Source of the DNA: Candidatus Uhrbacteria bacterium
GTDB taxonomy: Bacteria > Patescibacteriota > Patescibacteriia > UBA9934 > GWF2-40-263
Length of the DNA: 25,818 bases
NCBI GenBank assembly: GCA_003511125.1
Contig: DOJV01000018.1
Coordinates: 1 to 25,818, forward strand
Direction of reading: 5' to 3'
The position numbers and the translations under genes were made by a program. Under the pieces are notes generated by a model, which worked only from the letters and a program-made list of their open reading frames with translations, was not told where the DNA came from and made no database searches. Within the stretch, counting starts at the first letter, position 1. Each line of letters opens with the position of its first letter. Shown here one piece after another: positions 1 to 9,106 of this stretch.

Positions 1-718
1 AAAAATATAAACCGAACGCCACCATAATAATCCCAGACCATTGTCCTGGTGTCAAATAAATTAGAACCGTTTCACCGACTCGCAAAAAATCAAAAGCCAA
101 ACGAAATAAACCGTAAACCAATAAAAAAGAAACCAAAAAAGTTCCGATCGGAGCTTTAATTTTCTTGAACACTAAAAATACCAAGAATAAAATCAGACCA
201 AACAACGAATGATACAAACCAAGATCATGACGAACAACTCCGTCCGGATATTGCACGCCAAGAAAAAAATTCGTCGGCAAGCCCGGGTGATCATGGATCA
301 AAAAGCAACCGATGCGGCCGATAAAATAACCGAGCGGCAAACCAAAAATCAAAGTGTCGGAATATCGCCAGATGCCGAGTTTTTTTTGTCGCAAATAAAT
401 CAAGCCGAGCAAAACCGCGCCAAAAATTCCGCCCATCATACTCATACCGCCTTGCCAGATATAAAAAACCTCGAGCGGGTGCTCGATAAAATATCCGGGC
501 GAGTAGAAAAGAACAAAAAACAAACGACCAAAAACCATCGATCCGAGCAACAAGAGACCAAGAATTTCCCAAACAATTTCGGATTTCAAACCGCGCGCTC
601 GGCAAAGCCAAGCACTAGCCGCCCCGCCAGCAACAAAACCTAAGGAAACCAAGAGACCCCAGGTTTGAATGGTTATTGGACCAAGAGGAATAACAGTGGA
701 GGTTATGTATGGGAGCAT
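1..718 (-). CDS. lgt: Prolipoprotein diacylglyceryl transferase (Lgt)-like membrane protein, 3' end cut off by window edge
   Basis: Lgt moves diacylglycerol from phosphatidylglycerol to the lipobox cysteine of prelipoproteins in the cytoplasmic membrane. Translation from the ATG at 718 runs open for 239 codons to the window edge; the family is usually 260-290 residues, so only the tail is missing. Several hydrophobic segments are visible. The landmarks are recognisable: GGMSMMGG near residues 90-97, GRIGCF at 134-139, an RH..LYHS segment replacing the usual RHPSQLYE, and FRLAFDFLR near the end. Compared with E. coli Lgt from memory, the two arginines (R143 and R239 equivalents) are kept, but the Tyr26 position is Trp20, His103 is Met95 and Asn146 is Cys138. 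It starts 5 bases after the stop of the RhuM-family gene, so it is probably cotranscribed. Family assignment is fairly sure; classical activity is not. Confidence 0.85.
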   Translation of the reverse strand, partial: MLPYITSTVIPLGPITIQTWGLLVSLGFVAGGAASAWLCRARGLKSEIVWEILGLLLLGSMVFGRLFFVLFYSPGYFIEHPLEVFYIWQGGMSMMGGIFGAVLLGLIYLRQKKLGIWRYSDTLIFGLPLGYFIGRIGCFLIHDHPGLPTNFFLGVQYPDGVVRHDLGLYHSLFGLILFLVFLVFKKIKAPIGTFLVSFLLVYGLFRLAFDFLRVGETVLIYLTPGQWSGIIMVAFGLYF

Positions 719-723
719 AAAAA

Positions 724-1665
724 TTATTTCAACAATTTTTGATTAAACCTCTCCAATTCTTGTCTAACTCTTTGTTCCATATCATGTCGTGAAACACCGC
801 CGGAGTTATCCAAAATTTCTTTATCGTTCAAAATCAAAAAACCGTCGAGTTTTTGAATCCAGTCTTTCATGTACATAACCCGCTGTTCCACGCTCTGAAG
901 TTCGGCAAATGATAAAAACTGCTCAACTAATAAATTGAGTCGCTTCAATTCCAATTCTTCCAAATAATTTTTGGCGATTTCCGCTTGCTCGCGAGTAATG
1001 ACTTCACCCTTCCAATTGGTCAATCCAAGATTTTCTTTATTGCTATCCACACGACTAGAAACTATTTCCGCGGCCGTGAGGCCGGTAATGGCAAAATGAA
1101 ATTTATTTTGCACCACGGCGAAAAATTTCTGGGCATAATCGGTTTTAGGATTGTAATCGGCGCTGGTGGCAAAAACATCGCGAACTTTTTGATAAAAATT
1201 GGCTTCCGATGTCCTGATTTTTCTGATTCGTTCTTCCAACTCTTCAAAATATGGTTTTGGTACATGACCACTCTCCAATCTCTCGTCGTCTAGAACAAAA
1301 CCCTTAATAATGTATTCTTTCAGTTTTTGCGTGGCCCAGATGCGAAATTGGGTGCCGCGGAGAGAATTAATTCGATAACCAACCGAAATAATTGCGTCCA
1401 AATTATAATGTTTAACTTGATAATTTTTTCCGTCTCTGGCAGTTACCGAGGATTCCTCGGCAACTGAATTTTCGCTAAGTTCAGCTTCTAAAAAAACATT
1501 TTTTAAGTGCAAACCAATATTATCCGTACTGCAATCAAAAAGCTCGGCCATTTGTTTTTGGCTAAGCCAGACAGTTTCATCTTTCAGTTTAACCTCGAGC
1601 TTGGTCTGTCCGTCGTTGGAGTTGTAAATGATGATTTGATTGTTTTTTTCGTCCATAATTTCCAT
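724..1665 (-). CDS. RhuM-family (COG3943) protein
   Basis: This 313-residue protein matches the RhuM/COG3943 family (virulence RhuM, Salmonella SPI-3), whose biochemical role is unknown. Near the N-terminus it has the typical VWLSQKQMAELFDCS segment, a helix-turn-helix-like region, followed by KHYNLDAIISVGYRINS, RGTQFRIWATQ and LKEYIIKGFVLDDERL. The C-terminal half is charged and helical. Length is about normal for the family, so it appears intact. It lies between the displaced gatA tail, whose in-frame stop directly abuts this ATG, and lgt. RhuM genes are typical accessory genes found in islands and beside restriction-modification loci; the context here is consistent with an acquired gene. 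Whether it acts in defence or regulation cannot be read from the sequence. Confidence 0.85.
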   Translation of the reverse strand: MEIMDEKNNQIIIYNSNDGQTKLEVKLKDETVWLSQKQMAELFDCSTDNIGLHLKNVFLEAELSENSVAEESSVTARDGKNYQVKHYNLDAIISVGYRINSLRGTQFRIWATQKLKEYIIKGFVLDDERLESGHVPKPYFEELEERIRKIRTSEANFYQKVRDVFATSADYNPKTDYAQKFFAVVQNKFHFAITGLTAAEIVSSRVDSNKENLGLTNWKGEVITREQAEIAKNYLEELELKRLNLLVEQFLSFAELQSVEQRVMYMKDWIQKLDGFLILNDKEILDNSGGVSRHDMEQRVRQELERFNQKLLK

Positions 1666-1757
1666 TTAAAAATCCGGATGCCTCAAATGCCACTCTGTCA
1701 CGCCCTGATAAAACTTCCCGGCTCGGAACAAGCTTTCTTTGTCGAACAGCCTAACTA
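1666..1757 (-). pseudogene. Displaced remnant of a gatA 3' end
   Basis: Read on the minus strand this stretch encodes about 28 residues ending HLRHPDF-stop. They align without gaps to the end of the intact GatA (shared core ESLFRAGKFYQ, 17 of 28 identical by my count). At DNA level 1673-1757 aligns ungapped to 3992-4076 with about two thirds identity, including the 14-mer TGATAAAACTTCCC. There is no start codon, and the homology ends just before the stop of the repeat-protein gene. It is therefore a fragment of a gatA gene, not an independent gene. Its TEWH...HP ending looks at least as canonical as that of the intact gene. Confidence 0.85.
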
Positions 1758-1762
1758 AAAGA

Positions 1763-3979
1763 CTAAACAATATTTAAATTCGGATATTTTTTTATTATCT
1801 TTTGTTTTTCAGCCGTGGTAAGACCGTTAAGGTAGAGGTCTCTGCCGATTGTTTCCGGGAGGGTTAGACCTTCAGCAGTGGTAAGACCGTTAAGGTAGAG
1901 GTCTCTGCCGATTGTTTTCGGGAGGATTAGACCTTCAGCCGTGGTAAGACAATTGAGGTTGAGGTCTCCGCCGATTGTTTCCGGGAGGGTTAGACCTTCA
2001 GCAGTGGTAAGACGATTGAGGTTGAGATTTCCACCGATTGTTTTCGGGAGGGTTAGACCTTCAGCCGTGGTAAGACCGCTGAGGTAAAGGTCTCCGTCGA
2101 TTGTTTCAGGGAGGGTTAGACCTTCAGCTGTGGTAAGACCATTGAGGTAGAGGTCTCTGCCGATTGTTTCAGGGAGTGTTAGACCTTCAGCTGTGGCAAG
2201 ACCGCTGAGATCGAGGCTTCCGCCGATTGTTTCAGGGAGGGTTAGACCTTCAGCTGTGGTAAGACCGCTGAGATCGAGGTCTCCGCCGATTGTTTCAGGG
2301 AGGGTTACTTCAGCTGTGGTAAGACATCTGAGATCGAGGTATCCGCCGATTGTTTCAGGGAGGGTTAGACCTTCAGCTGTGGTAAGACATCTGAGATCGA
2401 GGCTTCCGCCGATTGTTTCAGGGAGGGCTAGACCTTCAGCTGTGGTAAGACCTATGAGATCGAGGTATCCGCCGATTGTTTCAGGGAGGGTTAGACCTTC
2501 AGCTGTGGTAAGACCGCTAAGGTTGAGATTTCCGTAATGATATCGTATTTCACCTCTCAAAGCTTCTTCTTTTGTAGTGCTAATTTGATCTCTGGAACAT
2601 CTGATAACTGTGGAAAGATCGTCTTTTGGATCTCGTCCGGCTAAGACTTCTTGGATTCTCGGGTCTTTTTCATAACCAAAACCTTCGATCTTGCTGTCGA
2701 ATTCGTAAAGGAAACGCAGGTCTTCTATTAAAAGCTCATTGGCTGACTTTTGTTTTTTGTTTTCCCATAAAAACGTCAAACGCTCCATGTTGGCAAGTCG
2801 TTTTTTGTACTTCTCTCCTTCAACCCCGAATTCAACAAGTTTTTCGTCTAAGACTTTGTGAATATATGGGTCAAGGTTTTGGTTGGGGGCAATGCCGCGA
2901 GGTGATTCGGCAATCTTGTTTTTTCCCTCCATGCGAATAGCCAAACGAGGAATGACTGGCTGACCATCTTCATTGAAAGAATAATAAACATAAAAGTCAC
3001 CGCCCTGCAGTTGGGTTCTGGCAGTGTCCGGATCGGCGGTACACCATTCCAAGGGGTAGCCCCCCAGACTTTTAACCAGTTCGTCGGGTTTTGATCCTTG
3101 CGGGAATTTTCTCCACTGACCGCGAGTTTCTTTTAGGCCTTCGGTGGAATACTCCGGTATCTCCAAAAGAAATTGAGCGTATAGATCGGAAAACTTTTCT
3201 GCTGATAACAGTCTTTGAAATTCCTGATCGCTTAATCTTTTGCTTACATTGGCCGCGGGCTGTCTTTGGTCTTTGGGTTTTGTTTTTTCTTCAACATAAG
3301 CGGCCATAACTCCAATGGTTTTGGCTAGGGCTCGAGGGTTTAAAAGCGGAAAAGAAGAAGTTGTGGTTTTGGTTCTTCTTTGGAAACGGGCTCTGACTTT
3401 ATTTTCATCCTCATCCTCATCTTTAGCTTCAACTTTTTCGTATTTGCCCATTTTAAGCATTGAGGTGAAAGACCAATACTTGGCCCAAGTTGGATATAGA
3501 GCGTCCGGAGAAGTTAGATAATCAAGCCAGGCATCCAGGCTTCTTTTTTGATTACTGATAATGACCGCCAGTTCTTGTTCCTTCATTTCATCGGGAAAAA
3601 GATAGTCAGTGTGTTCCTGATTATTTTCATCTGCCCAGACTTGTTTTTGAACTCCGCTTTTTGCCAAATCTCCGCCATAACCTTGTCTAATCATAATTTC
3701 GGCTTTGTTGTTCCAATAACTCTTAGGAATGTCCCCAAGAGTTATGGTAACATTCTGTTTGCGATAAAAATCCTTGATTCGCTCAAAAACCCGTGGGTCT
3801 TCGCGATGACCCATGTGAGTTTTTTCCAAGACCTTCAACCAATCGGCCAGTTTGTCGGCTGGTTTTTGTGAAGCTTCTTGATCATTTCGTCTCCTTCTTA
3901 CAACCTCATGTTCGACCGGTTTCGAGGTATGCAAAGACGGAACTTTTTGATGCAGAAATTGTTCGCCAGAATTTTTCAT
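1763..3979 (-). CDS. 738-residue tandem-repeat protein with a long conserved-looking N-terminal region; function unknown
   Basis: Function not recognised. Residues 1 to about 490 form a charged region with no signal peptide or membrane segment. It contains DWLKVLEKTHMGHRED near the start and, around residues 310-370, a block with LEWCTADPDTA, GDFYVYYS, PRLAIRM and RGIAPNQNLDPYI. The spacing of that block loosely recalls the PcfJ-like fold of plasmid and phage proteins (inference). I recall proteins of this layout in Parcubacteria genomes. The C-terminal third is eleven tandem units of about 21 residues (consensus LTTAEGLTLPETIGG.L.L) plus a capping unit ending PNLNIV, probably a beta-solenoid resembling leucine-rich repeats. 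The gene starts 5 bases after the gatA stop and is followed directly by the displaced gatA tail, which suggests it arrived by insertion at the gatA 3' end. A binding or adhesion-like role is possible but unproven. Confidence 0.8.
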   Translation of the reverse strand: MKNSGEQFLHQKVPSLHTSKPVEHEVVRRRRNDQEASQKPADKLADWLKVLEKTHMGHREDPRVFERIKDFYRKQNVTITLGDIPKSYWNNKAEIMIRQGYGGDLAKSGVQKQVWADENNQEHTDYLFPDEMKEQELAVIISNQKRSLDAWLDYLTSPDALYPTWAKYWSFTSMLKMGKYEKVEAKDEDEDENKVRARFQRRTKTTTSSFPLLNPRALAKTIGVMAAYVEEKTKPKDQRQPAANVSKRLSDQEFQRLLSAEKFSDLYAQFLLEIPEYSTEGLKETRGQWRKFPQGSKPDELVKSLGGYPLEWCTADPDTARTQLQGGDFYVYYSFNEDGQPVIPRLAIRMEGKNKIAESPRGIAPNQNLDPYIHKVLDEKLVEFGVEGEKYKKRLANMERLTFLWENKKQKSANELLIEDLRFLYEFDSKIEGFGYEKDPRIQEVLAGRDPKDDLSTVIRCSRDQISTTKEEALRGEIRYHYGNLNLSGLTTAEGLTLPETIGGYLDLIGLTTAEGLALPETIGGSLDLRCLTTAEGLTLPETIGGYLDLRCLTTAEVTLPETIGGDLDLSGLTTAEGLTLPETIGGSLDLSGLATAEGLTLPETIGRDLYLNGLTTAEGLTLPETIDGDLYLSGLTTAEGLTLPKTIGGNLNLNRLTTAEGLTLPETIGGDLNLNCLTTAEGLILPKTIGRDLYLNGLTTAEGLTLPETIGRDLYLNGLTTAEKQKIIKKYPNLNIV
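1808..2515 (-). repeat. 63-bp coding tandem repeat array (11 full units plus a capping part-unit)
   Basis: The 3' part of the 738-residue gene is a direct tandem array with a 63-bp period and very similar units; landmarks are TTAGACCTTCAGC and GCCGATTGTTTC on the plus strand. The fourth unit in coding order lacks three bases, so it is 60 bp and the frame is kept. Codons for LTTAEGLTLPETIG hardly change, whereas the codons after GG vary between units. High DNA identity between units points to recent expansion and likely copy-number variation. Confidence 0.95.
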
Positions 3980-3984
3980 AGTTT

Positions 3985-5439
3985 TTATAACTTCGGATGT
4001 TTAAAATGGTGATCGGTGATCGTTTGATAAAACTTCCCTGCCCGAAACAAACTTTCTTCATCAAACGGTTTGGCTAGCATCTGCAAACCGATCGGCAAGT
4101 CTTGATCAAAACCGCACGGAATCGACATGGCTGGGATGCCAGCCAGGTTGGCAGTGACGGTGTAAATGTCCGAGAGATACATGGTTAGTGGATCGTTAAA
4201 CTTGGCGCCAATATCCCAAGCGACCGAAGGCGAAGTTGGAGTGACAATGATATCAACTTTCTTAAAAGCCTCTTCAAAATCCCGACGAATGAGTTCGCGG
4301 ACGCGTAGGGCTTTTTTGTAATAAGCGTCGGAGTAACCAGTAGAAAGGGTGAAACTACCGAGCATGATGCGGCGCTTGGCTTCTGGGCCCAAGCCTTCAC
4401 CGCGAGCTTTAAGATAGGTGTCCAAGAGGTTCTTGCCATCAACGGCATGGCCGTAACGAATGCCGTCCATGCGGGCCAGGTTAGAGCTGACTTCGCAAGG
4501 CATAATGATGTAATAAGCAGCAATGCCATACTCGGCGTGCGGCAAAGAAATTTCTTCGACCTCAGCGCCATTAGTTTTCAAAAGTTCGACGGCTTCGAGA
4601 ACGGCTTTTTTGACGTTCTCGTCCATGCCTTCGATAAAATATTCTTTGGGAATACCGATTTTGAGACCCTTAACATCGTTCGGAATATTTTCAAAAGAAA
4701 AATAATGAGGTTTATCTACCGTAGTCGCGTCTTTATCATCAGAACCGGCGATAACCGAAAACAGCTCGGCAACCTCTTCGACTGTGCGCGCGCAAGGGCT
4801 GATTTGATCCAAACTCGAAGCCATGGCGATTACTCCGTAACGACTAACCCGACCGTAAGTCGGTTTAAGGCCGGTGACGCCGCAAAGCGCCGCTGGCTGG
4901 CGCACCGAGCCGCCGGTATCAGAACCGAGAGCTGCTGGCACAAAGCCAGCCGCTATCGCCGCAACCGAACCGCCGCTCGAGCCGCCCGGAACCTTGCTGG
5001 TGTTCCAAGGATTCTTGGTCGTGAAAAAAGCCGAGTTTTCGGTCGAGGAACCGTGGGCAAATTCGTCCATGTTAGTCTCGCCGATCAAAATAGCCCCGGC
5101 CGCGCGGAGGCGGCGAATGACCGAAGCGTCGTAAGCCGCTTCGTAATTTTCGAGCATTTTGGAACCGGCCGTGGCTTTGCGCCCTTGAACAAGAATATTG
5201 TTCTTGATAGCAATCGGGATTCCGGCCAACACAGGCAACTCTTCGCCAGCCGCTCGAGCCGCGTCCACTCGTCGAGCTTCGGCCAAGGCCTCGTCATCAG
5301 CCACATGCAAAAAAGCCCCAATCTCGTGATCGTGTTTTTTAATACGATTCAAAGCGTTCGAAACCAACTCTTCGCAAGTTATTTTCCCTTCGGCCAAAAG
5401 TTTTTTAATTTCGCCGATTGTTAAAAATTCAGTGTTCAT
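3985..5439 (-). CDS. gatA: Aspartyl/glutamyl-tRNA amidotransferase subunit A
   Basis: GatA hydrolyses glutamine and supplies ammonia to GatB, which converts misacylated Glu-tRNA(Gln) or Asp-tRNA(Asn) to the correct amide. The 484-residue protein is full length. The amidase-signature triad is intact: Lys79 in PIAIKNN, the cis-Ser Ser154 in PGGSSGGS and the nucleophile Ser178 in GSDTGGSVRQP, the same numbering I recall for Staphylococcus aureus GatA. It follows gatC by 49 bases in the ligA-gatC-gatA string; gatB is not in the window. The stop is 5 bases before the ATG of the repeat-protein gene. A second, diverged copy of its last 85 or so bases lies at 1673-1757, so the present 3' end may have been replaced or rebuilt. 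Confidence 0.97.
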   Translation of the reverse strand: MNTEFLTIGEIKKLLAEGKITCEELVSNALNRIKKHDHEIGAFLHVADDEALAEARRVDAARAAGEELPVLAGIPIAIKNNILVQGRKATAGSKMLENYEAAYDASVIRRLRAAGAILIGETNMDEFAHGSSTENSAFFTTKNPWNTSKVPGGSSGGSVAAIAAGFVPAALGSDTGGSVRQPAALCGVTGLKPTYGRVSRYGVIAMASSLDQISPCARTVEEVAELFSVIAGSDDKDATTVDKPHYFSFENIPNDVKGLKIGIPKEYFIEGMDENVKKAVLEAVELLKTNGAEVEEISLPHAEYGIAAYYIIMPCEVSSNLARMDGIRYGHAVDGKNLLDTYLKARGEGLGPEAKRRIMLGSFTLSTGYSDAYYKKALRVRELIRRDFEEAFKKVDIIVTPTSPSVAWDIGAKFNDPLTMYLSDIYTVTANLAGIPAMSIPCGFDQDLPIGLQMLAKPFDEESLFRAGKFYQTITDHHFKHPKL

Positions 5440-5488
5440 ATTTATAAATAAATTTCGTAAATTCGTAATTCATTCGTAATTCGCATTC

Positions 5489-5794
5489 TTATTCCGTTCT
5501 CCCTTCAAAAACTGCCGGCACCTCCATCAGAATTCCCTCTTTGCGCGGAAAAGAATCAATAATCGAATCGCGCTCACTCGAATCACAAATTTGCGCTTCG
5601 TCGGTTCGCCAAACGTTAAGCGAACCGGAAACCACGGCCATCTCTGGCACACCTTCAGTATCAACCTCGGCGAGCTTGTCGATATAATTCAAAATCGAAA
5701 CCAAATGGCCGCGATATTTTTCGACCTCGTCTTCGGCAAGCTCGAGACGTGAAAGAGTGGCAATGTGTTTAATGTCGTCGTTAGATAATTGCAT
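5489..5794 (-). CDS. gatC: Aspartyl/glutamyl-tRNA amidotransferase subunit C
   Basis: GatC is the small subunit that holds GatA and GatB together in the amidotransferase. The 101-residue product has the family pattern: IKHIATLSRLELAEDEVE at the N-terminus, the DTEGVPEMA segment in the middle, and FPRKEGILMEVPAVFE at the end. I chose the ATG at 5794 because MQLSNDDIKH is a normal GatC start and it lies 16 bases after the ligA stop. A longer in-frame reading to 5914 would run into ligA and adds residues unlike GatC. Cotranscription with ligA upstream and gatA downstream is likely. Confidence 0.95.
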   Translation of the reverse strand: MQLSNDDIKHIATLSRLELAEDEVEKYRGHLVSILNYIDKLAEVDTEGVPEMAVVSGSLNVWRTDEAQICDSSERDSIIDSFPRKEGILMEVPAVFEGRTE

Positions 5795-5810
5795 AAAAAT
5801 CTTAATAATT

Positions 5811-7862
<2,052 letters not shown>

Positions 7863-8004
7863 TAAAAAAACTGGTCTGGAAATGCCTTTTTTCTTCGTTT
7901 TTTCTTCGTTTTTGTTCCGGTAACAAGATCTTTTATTGCCCGGAGGATTTGTTCGGTTCGATCTCATCTGGCCGATCTTCCTCTCTCATCCAGTCGACTC
8001 GATT

Positions 8005-8126
8005 CCACCTCACCCAGGTTTGCTGTCGGAGGGTGGGTGGTTGCCGACAGCAAACCATCCCTCTCCCAAAAGGAGAGGGCCGTTAATCGGCTGGGCCGAC
8101 ACCAGCCGATTAACGGGGTGAGGTGG
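8005..8126. repeat. Cloverleaf-like multi-arm palindromic intergenic element
   Basis: A perfect 11-bp outer stem (CCACCTCACCC at 8005-8015 with 8116-8126) encloses three perfect hairpins: 13 bp (8017-8029 with 8044-8056), 8 bp (8059-8066 with 8072-8079, loop CAAAA) and 15 bp (8080-8094 with 8102-8116). Together they can fold into a four-way junction in either strand. It carries no gene. The rest of the ligA-pilin spacer, 7863-8004, shows only an AT-rich T-run region and nothing else I recognise. Confidence 0.85.
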
Positions 8127-8148
8127 AGGCAGAAAAAATCACGGAACG

Positions 8149-8179
8149 CAAAAAAAACGACTCAGCTACCTGAATCGTT
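8149..8179 (-). terminator. Intrinsic terminator of the pilM-receiver-pilin string
   Basis: On the minus strand AACGATTCAG and CTGAGTCGTT form a 10-bp stem (one wobble) with a 4-base loop, followed by a run of T, about 17 bases after the pilin-like stop codon. Confidence 0.85.
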
Positions 8180-8195
8180 TTTCTAAAATCTTTTT

Positions 8196-8702
8196 TTAAA
8201 ATCCTTTACAAGCCCCGGCTTTCATACCCTCTGGAGTCGCGCAATTCAAACCTTTAACCAATTCAGCCAAAGAAATGGCGTGCTCTAATTCAAACTGAAT
8301 AACATAGGTTGAACCGTCCTCGTTGGCCAAATAACAATAGGCGTTCACGGCCCCGCCACAAGAAGATAAACCATCAAGACCAATACCTAAAGTAGCCGGA
8401 ACAGCTCGAGTTAAAACACCTTCGGTTGAGGCATCACAAGTGGCTTGAAAACCATTTATCGTTAGACAACCAGCCGAACCAAAACCCAAAGCTGTTACTT
8501 CGCTCACCACCGGATAAGCATTGCGAGCCACAAAATGATCTTCGAGGGCCGACTGCATTTGGCGAACATTGGAAAGTCGCACGGCATCACGAGAGTTGGA
8601 ACGAGCCGAAGAAACCGCGACGGCCGCCAAAGTGCCAATTAAACCAATTACGGCAACAACCACCAAAATCTCGATTAGCAAAAAACGTTTTTGTTCATTC
8701 AT
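8196..8702 (-). CDS. Type IV pilin-like protein (N-terminal pilin helix)
   Basis: The 168-residue protein starts MNEQKRFLLIEILVVVAVIG, a class III signal/pilin-type helix, followed by SARSNSRDAVRLSNVRQMQ and an extracellular domain with six cysteines that could form three disulfides. Such proteins are assembled into type IV pili or pseudopili. Phe7 and Glu11 correspond to the conserved +1 Phe and +5 Glu, but residue -1 is Arg6 instead of the Gly needed for efficient prepilin peptidase cleavage. I chose the ATG at 8702 because pilin N-termini are short; an upstream in-frame reading to 8768 overlaps the receiver gene. It is last in the pilM-receiver-pilin string and ends in a strong terminator. 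Confidence 0.85.
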   Translation of the reverse strand: MNEQKRFLLIEILVVVAVIGLIGTLAAVAVSSARSNSRDAVRLSNVRQMQSALEDHFVARNAYPVVSEVTALGFGSAGCLTINGFQATCDASTEGVLTRAVPATLGIGLDGLSSCGGAVNAYCYLANEDGSTYVIQFELEHAISLAELVKGLNCATPEGMKAGACKGF

Positions 8703-8712
8703 AAATTTAAAA

Positions 8713-9105
8713 TTAAGAAAGTTGAGGAGTTTTATTAAACAGTTGATCAATTTGCCCGGCCAAAGCATGCGGTGTTATTTGGCTTTTTAAAAAATATTTG
8801 TCAGCTCCGGATTCCAAGGCTTCGTGAATACTTTCACGATCGCTAACACCAGTTAAAACAACGATTAAAATTTTACTCGTAGTTACCTCATGCCGCAAAA
8901 CTTTTAACCACTTGAGTCCGCTGCTTTCTTCAAGAGCAATATCAACCACAACCAAATCCGGAAGAGCTCGACTTATTTTTTTATTAGCCTCGGCAAAATT
9001 TTTAACAATCTTTGTTTGGTATTTATGCAACGCAAAATGTCGAGCGTAAATTTCGGCCAAATGTGAATCCTCCTCAACTATTAAAATCGTTGGTTTACGA
9101 GCCAT
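8713..9105 (-). CDS. Stand-alone response-regulator receiver domain protein
   Basis: This 130-residue protein is a single CheY-like receiver. The conserved sites are present: acidic pair Glu12-Asp13, phosphoacceptor Asp55 in VVVDIA, Thr85 in VVLTG and Lys107 in KYFLKS. There is no output domain, so it probably acts through protein contacts, as PilG/PilH-type receivers do in type IV pilus control. Its ATG lies one base after the pilM stop and its own stop is 10 bases before the pilin-like gene, implying one transcript and a role in pilus assembly or motility (inference). No histidine kinase gene is in the window. Confidence 0.92.
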   Translation of the reverse strand: MARKPTILIVEEDSHLAEIYARHFALHKYQTKIVKNFAEANKKISRALPDLVVVDIALEESSGLKWLKVLRHEVTTSKILIVVLTGVSDRESIHEALESGADKYFLKSQITPHALAGQIDQLFNKTPQLS

Positions 9106-9106
9106 A

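Noticed and set aside
1808..2515. CRISPR-like array
   Set aside because: The units are contiguous, in frame and coding, with no unique spacers and no cas genes.
2193..2537. Antisense repeat frame opposite the tandem repeats
   Set aside because: It is open only because the 63-bp unit has no stop in that frame; the amino-acid repeat is Arg/Pro/Val-rich and has no independent support.
4447..5424. 325-residue plus-strand open frame
   Set aside because: It is antisense to gatA, which is certain, and the translation has no recognisable domain. It is open because of the codon bias of gatA.
5440..5488. ATTCGTAA direct repeats between gatC and gatA
   Set aside because: Only a few short, AT-rich copies in a 49-base spacer; no structure or function can be supported.
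7936..8121. 61-residue open frame, and a GGTTCGATCTC tRNA T-loop look-alike near 7953
   Set aside because: The frame is formed by the palindromic element and nearby spacer. No acceptor or anticodon stems accompany the T-loop-like sequence.
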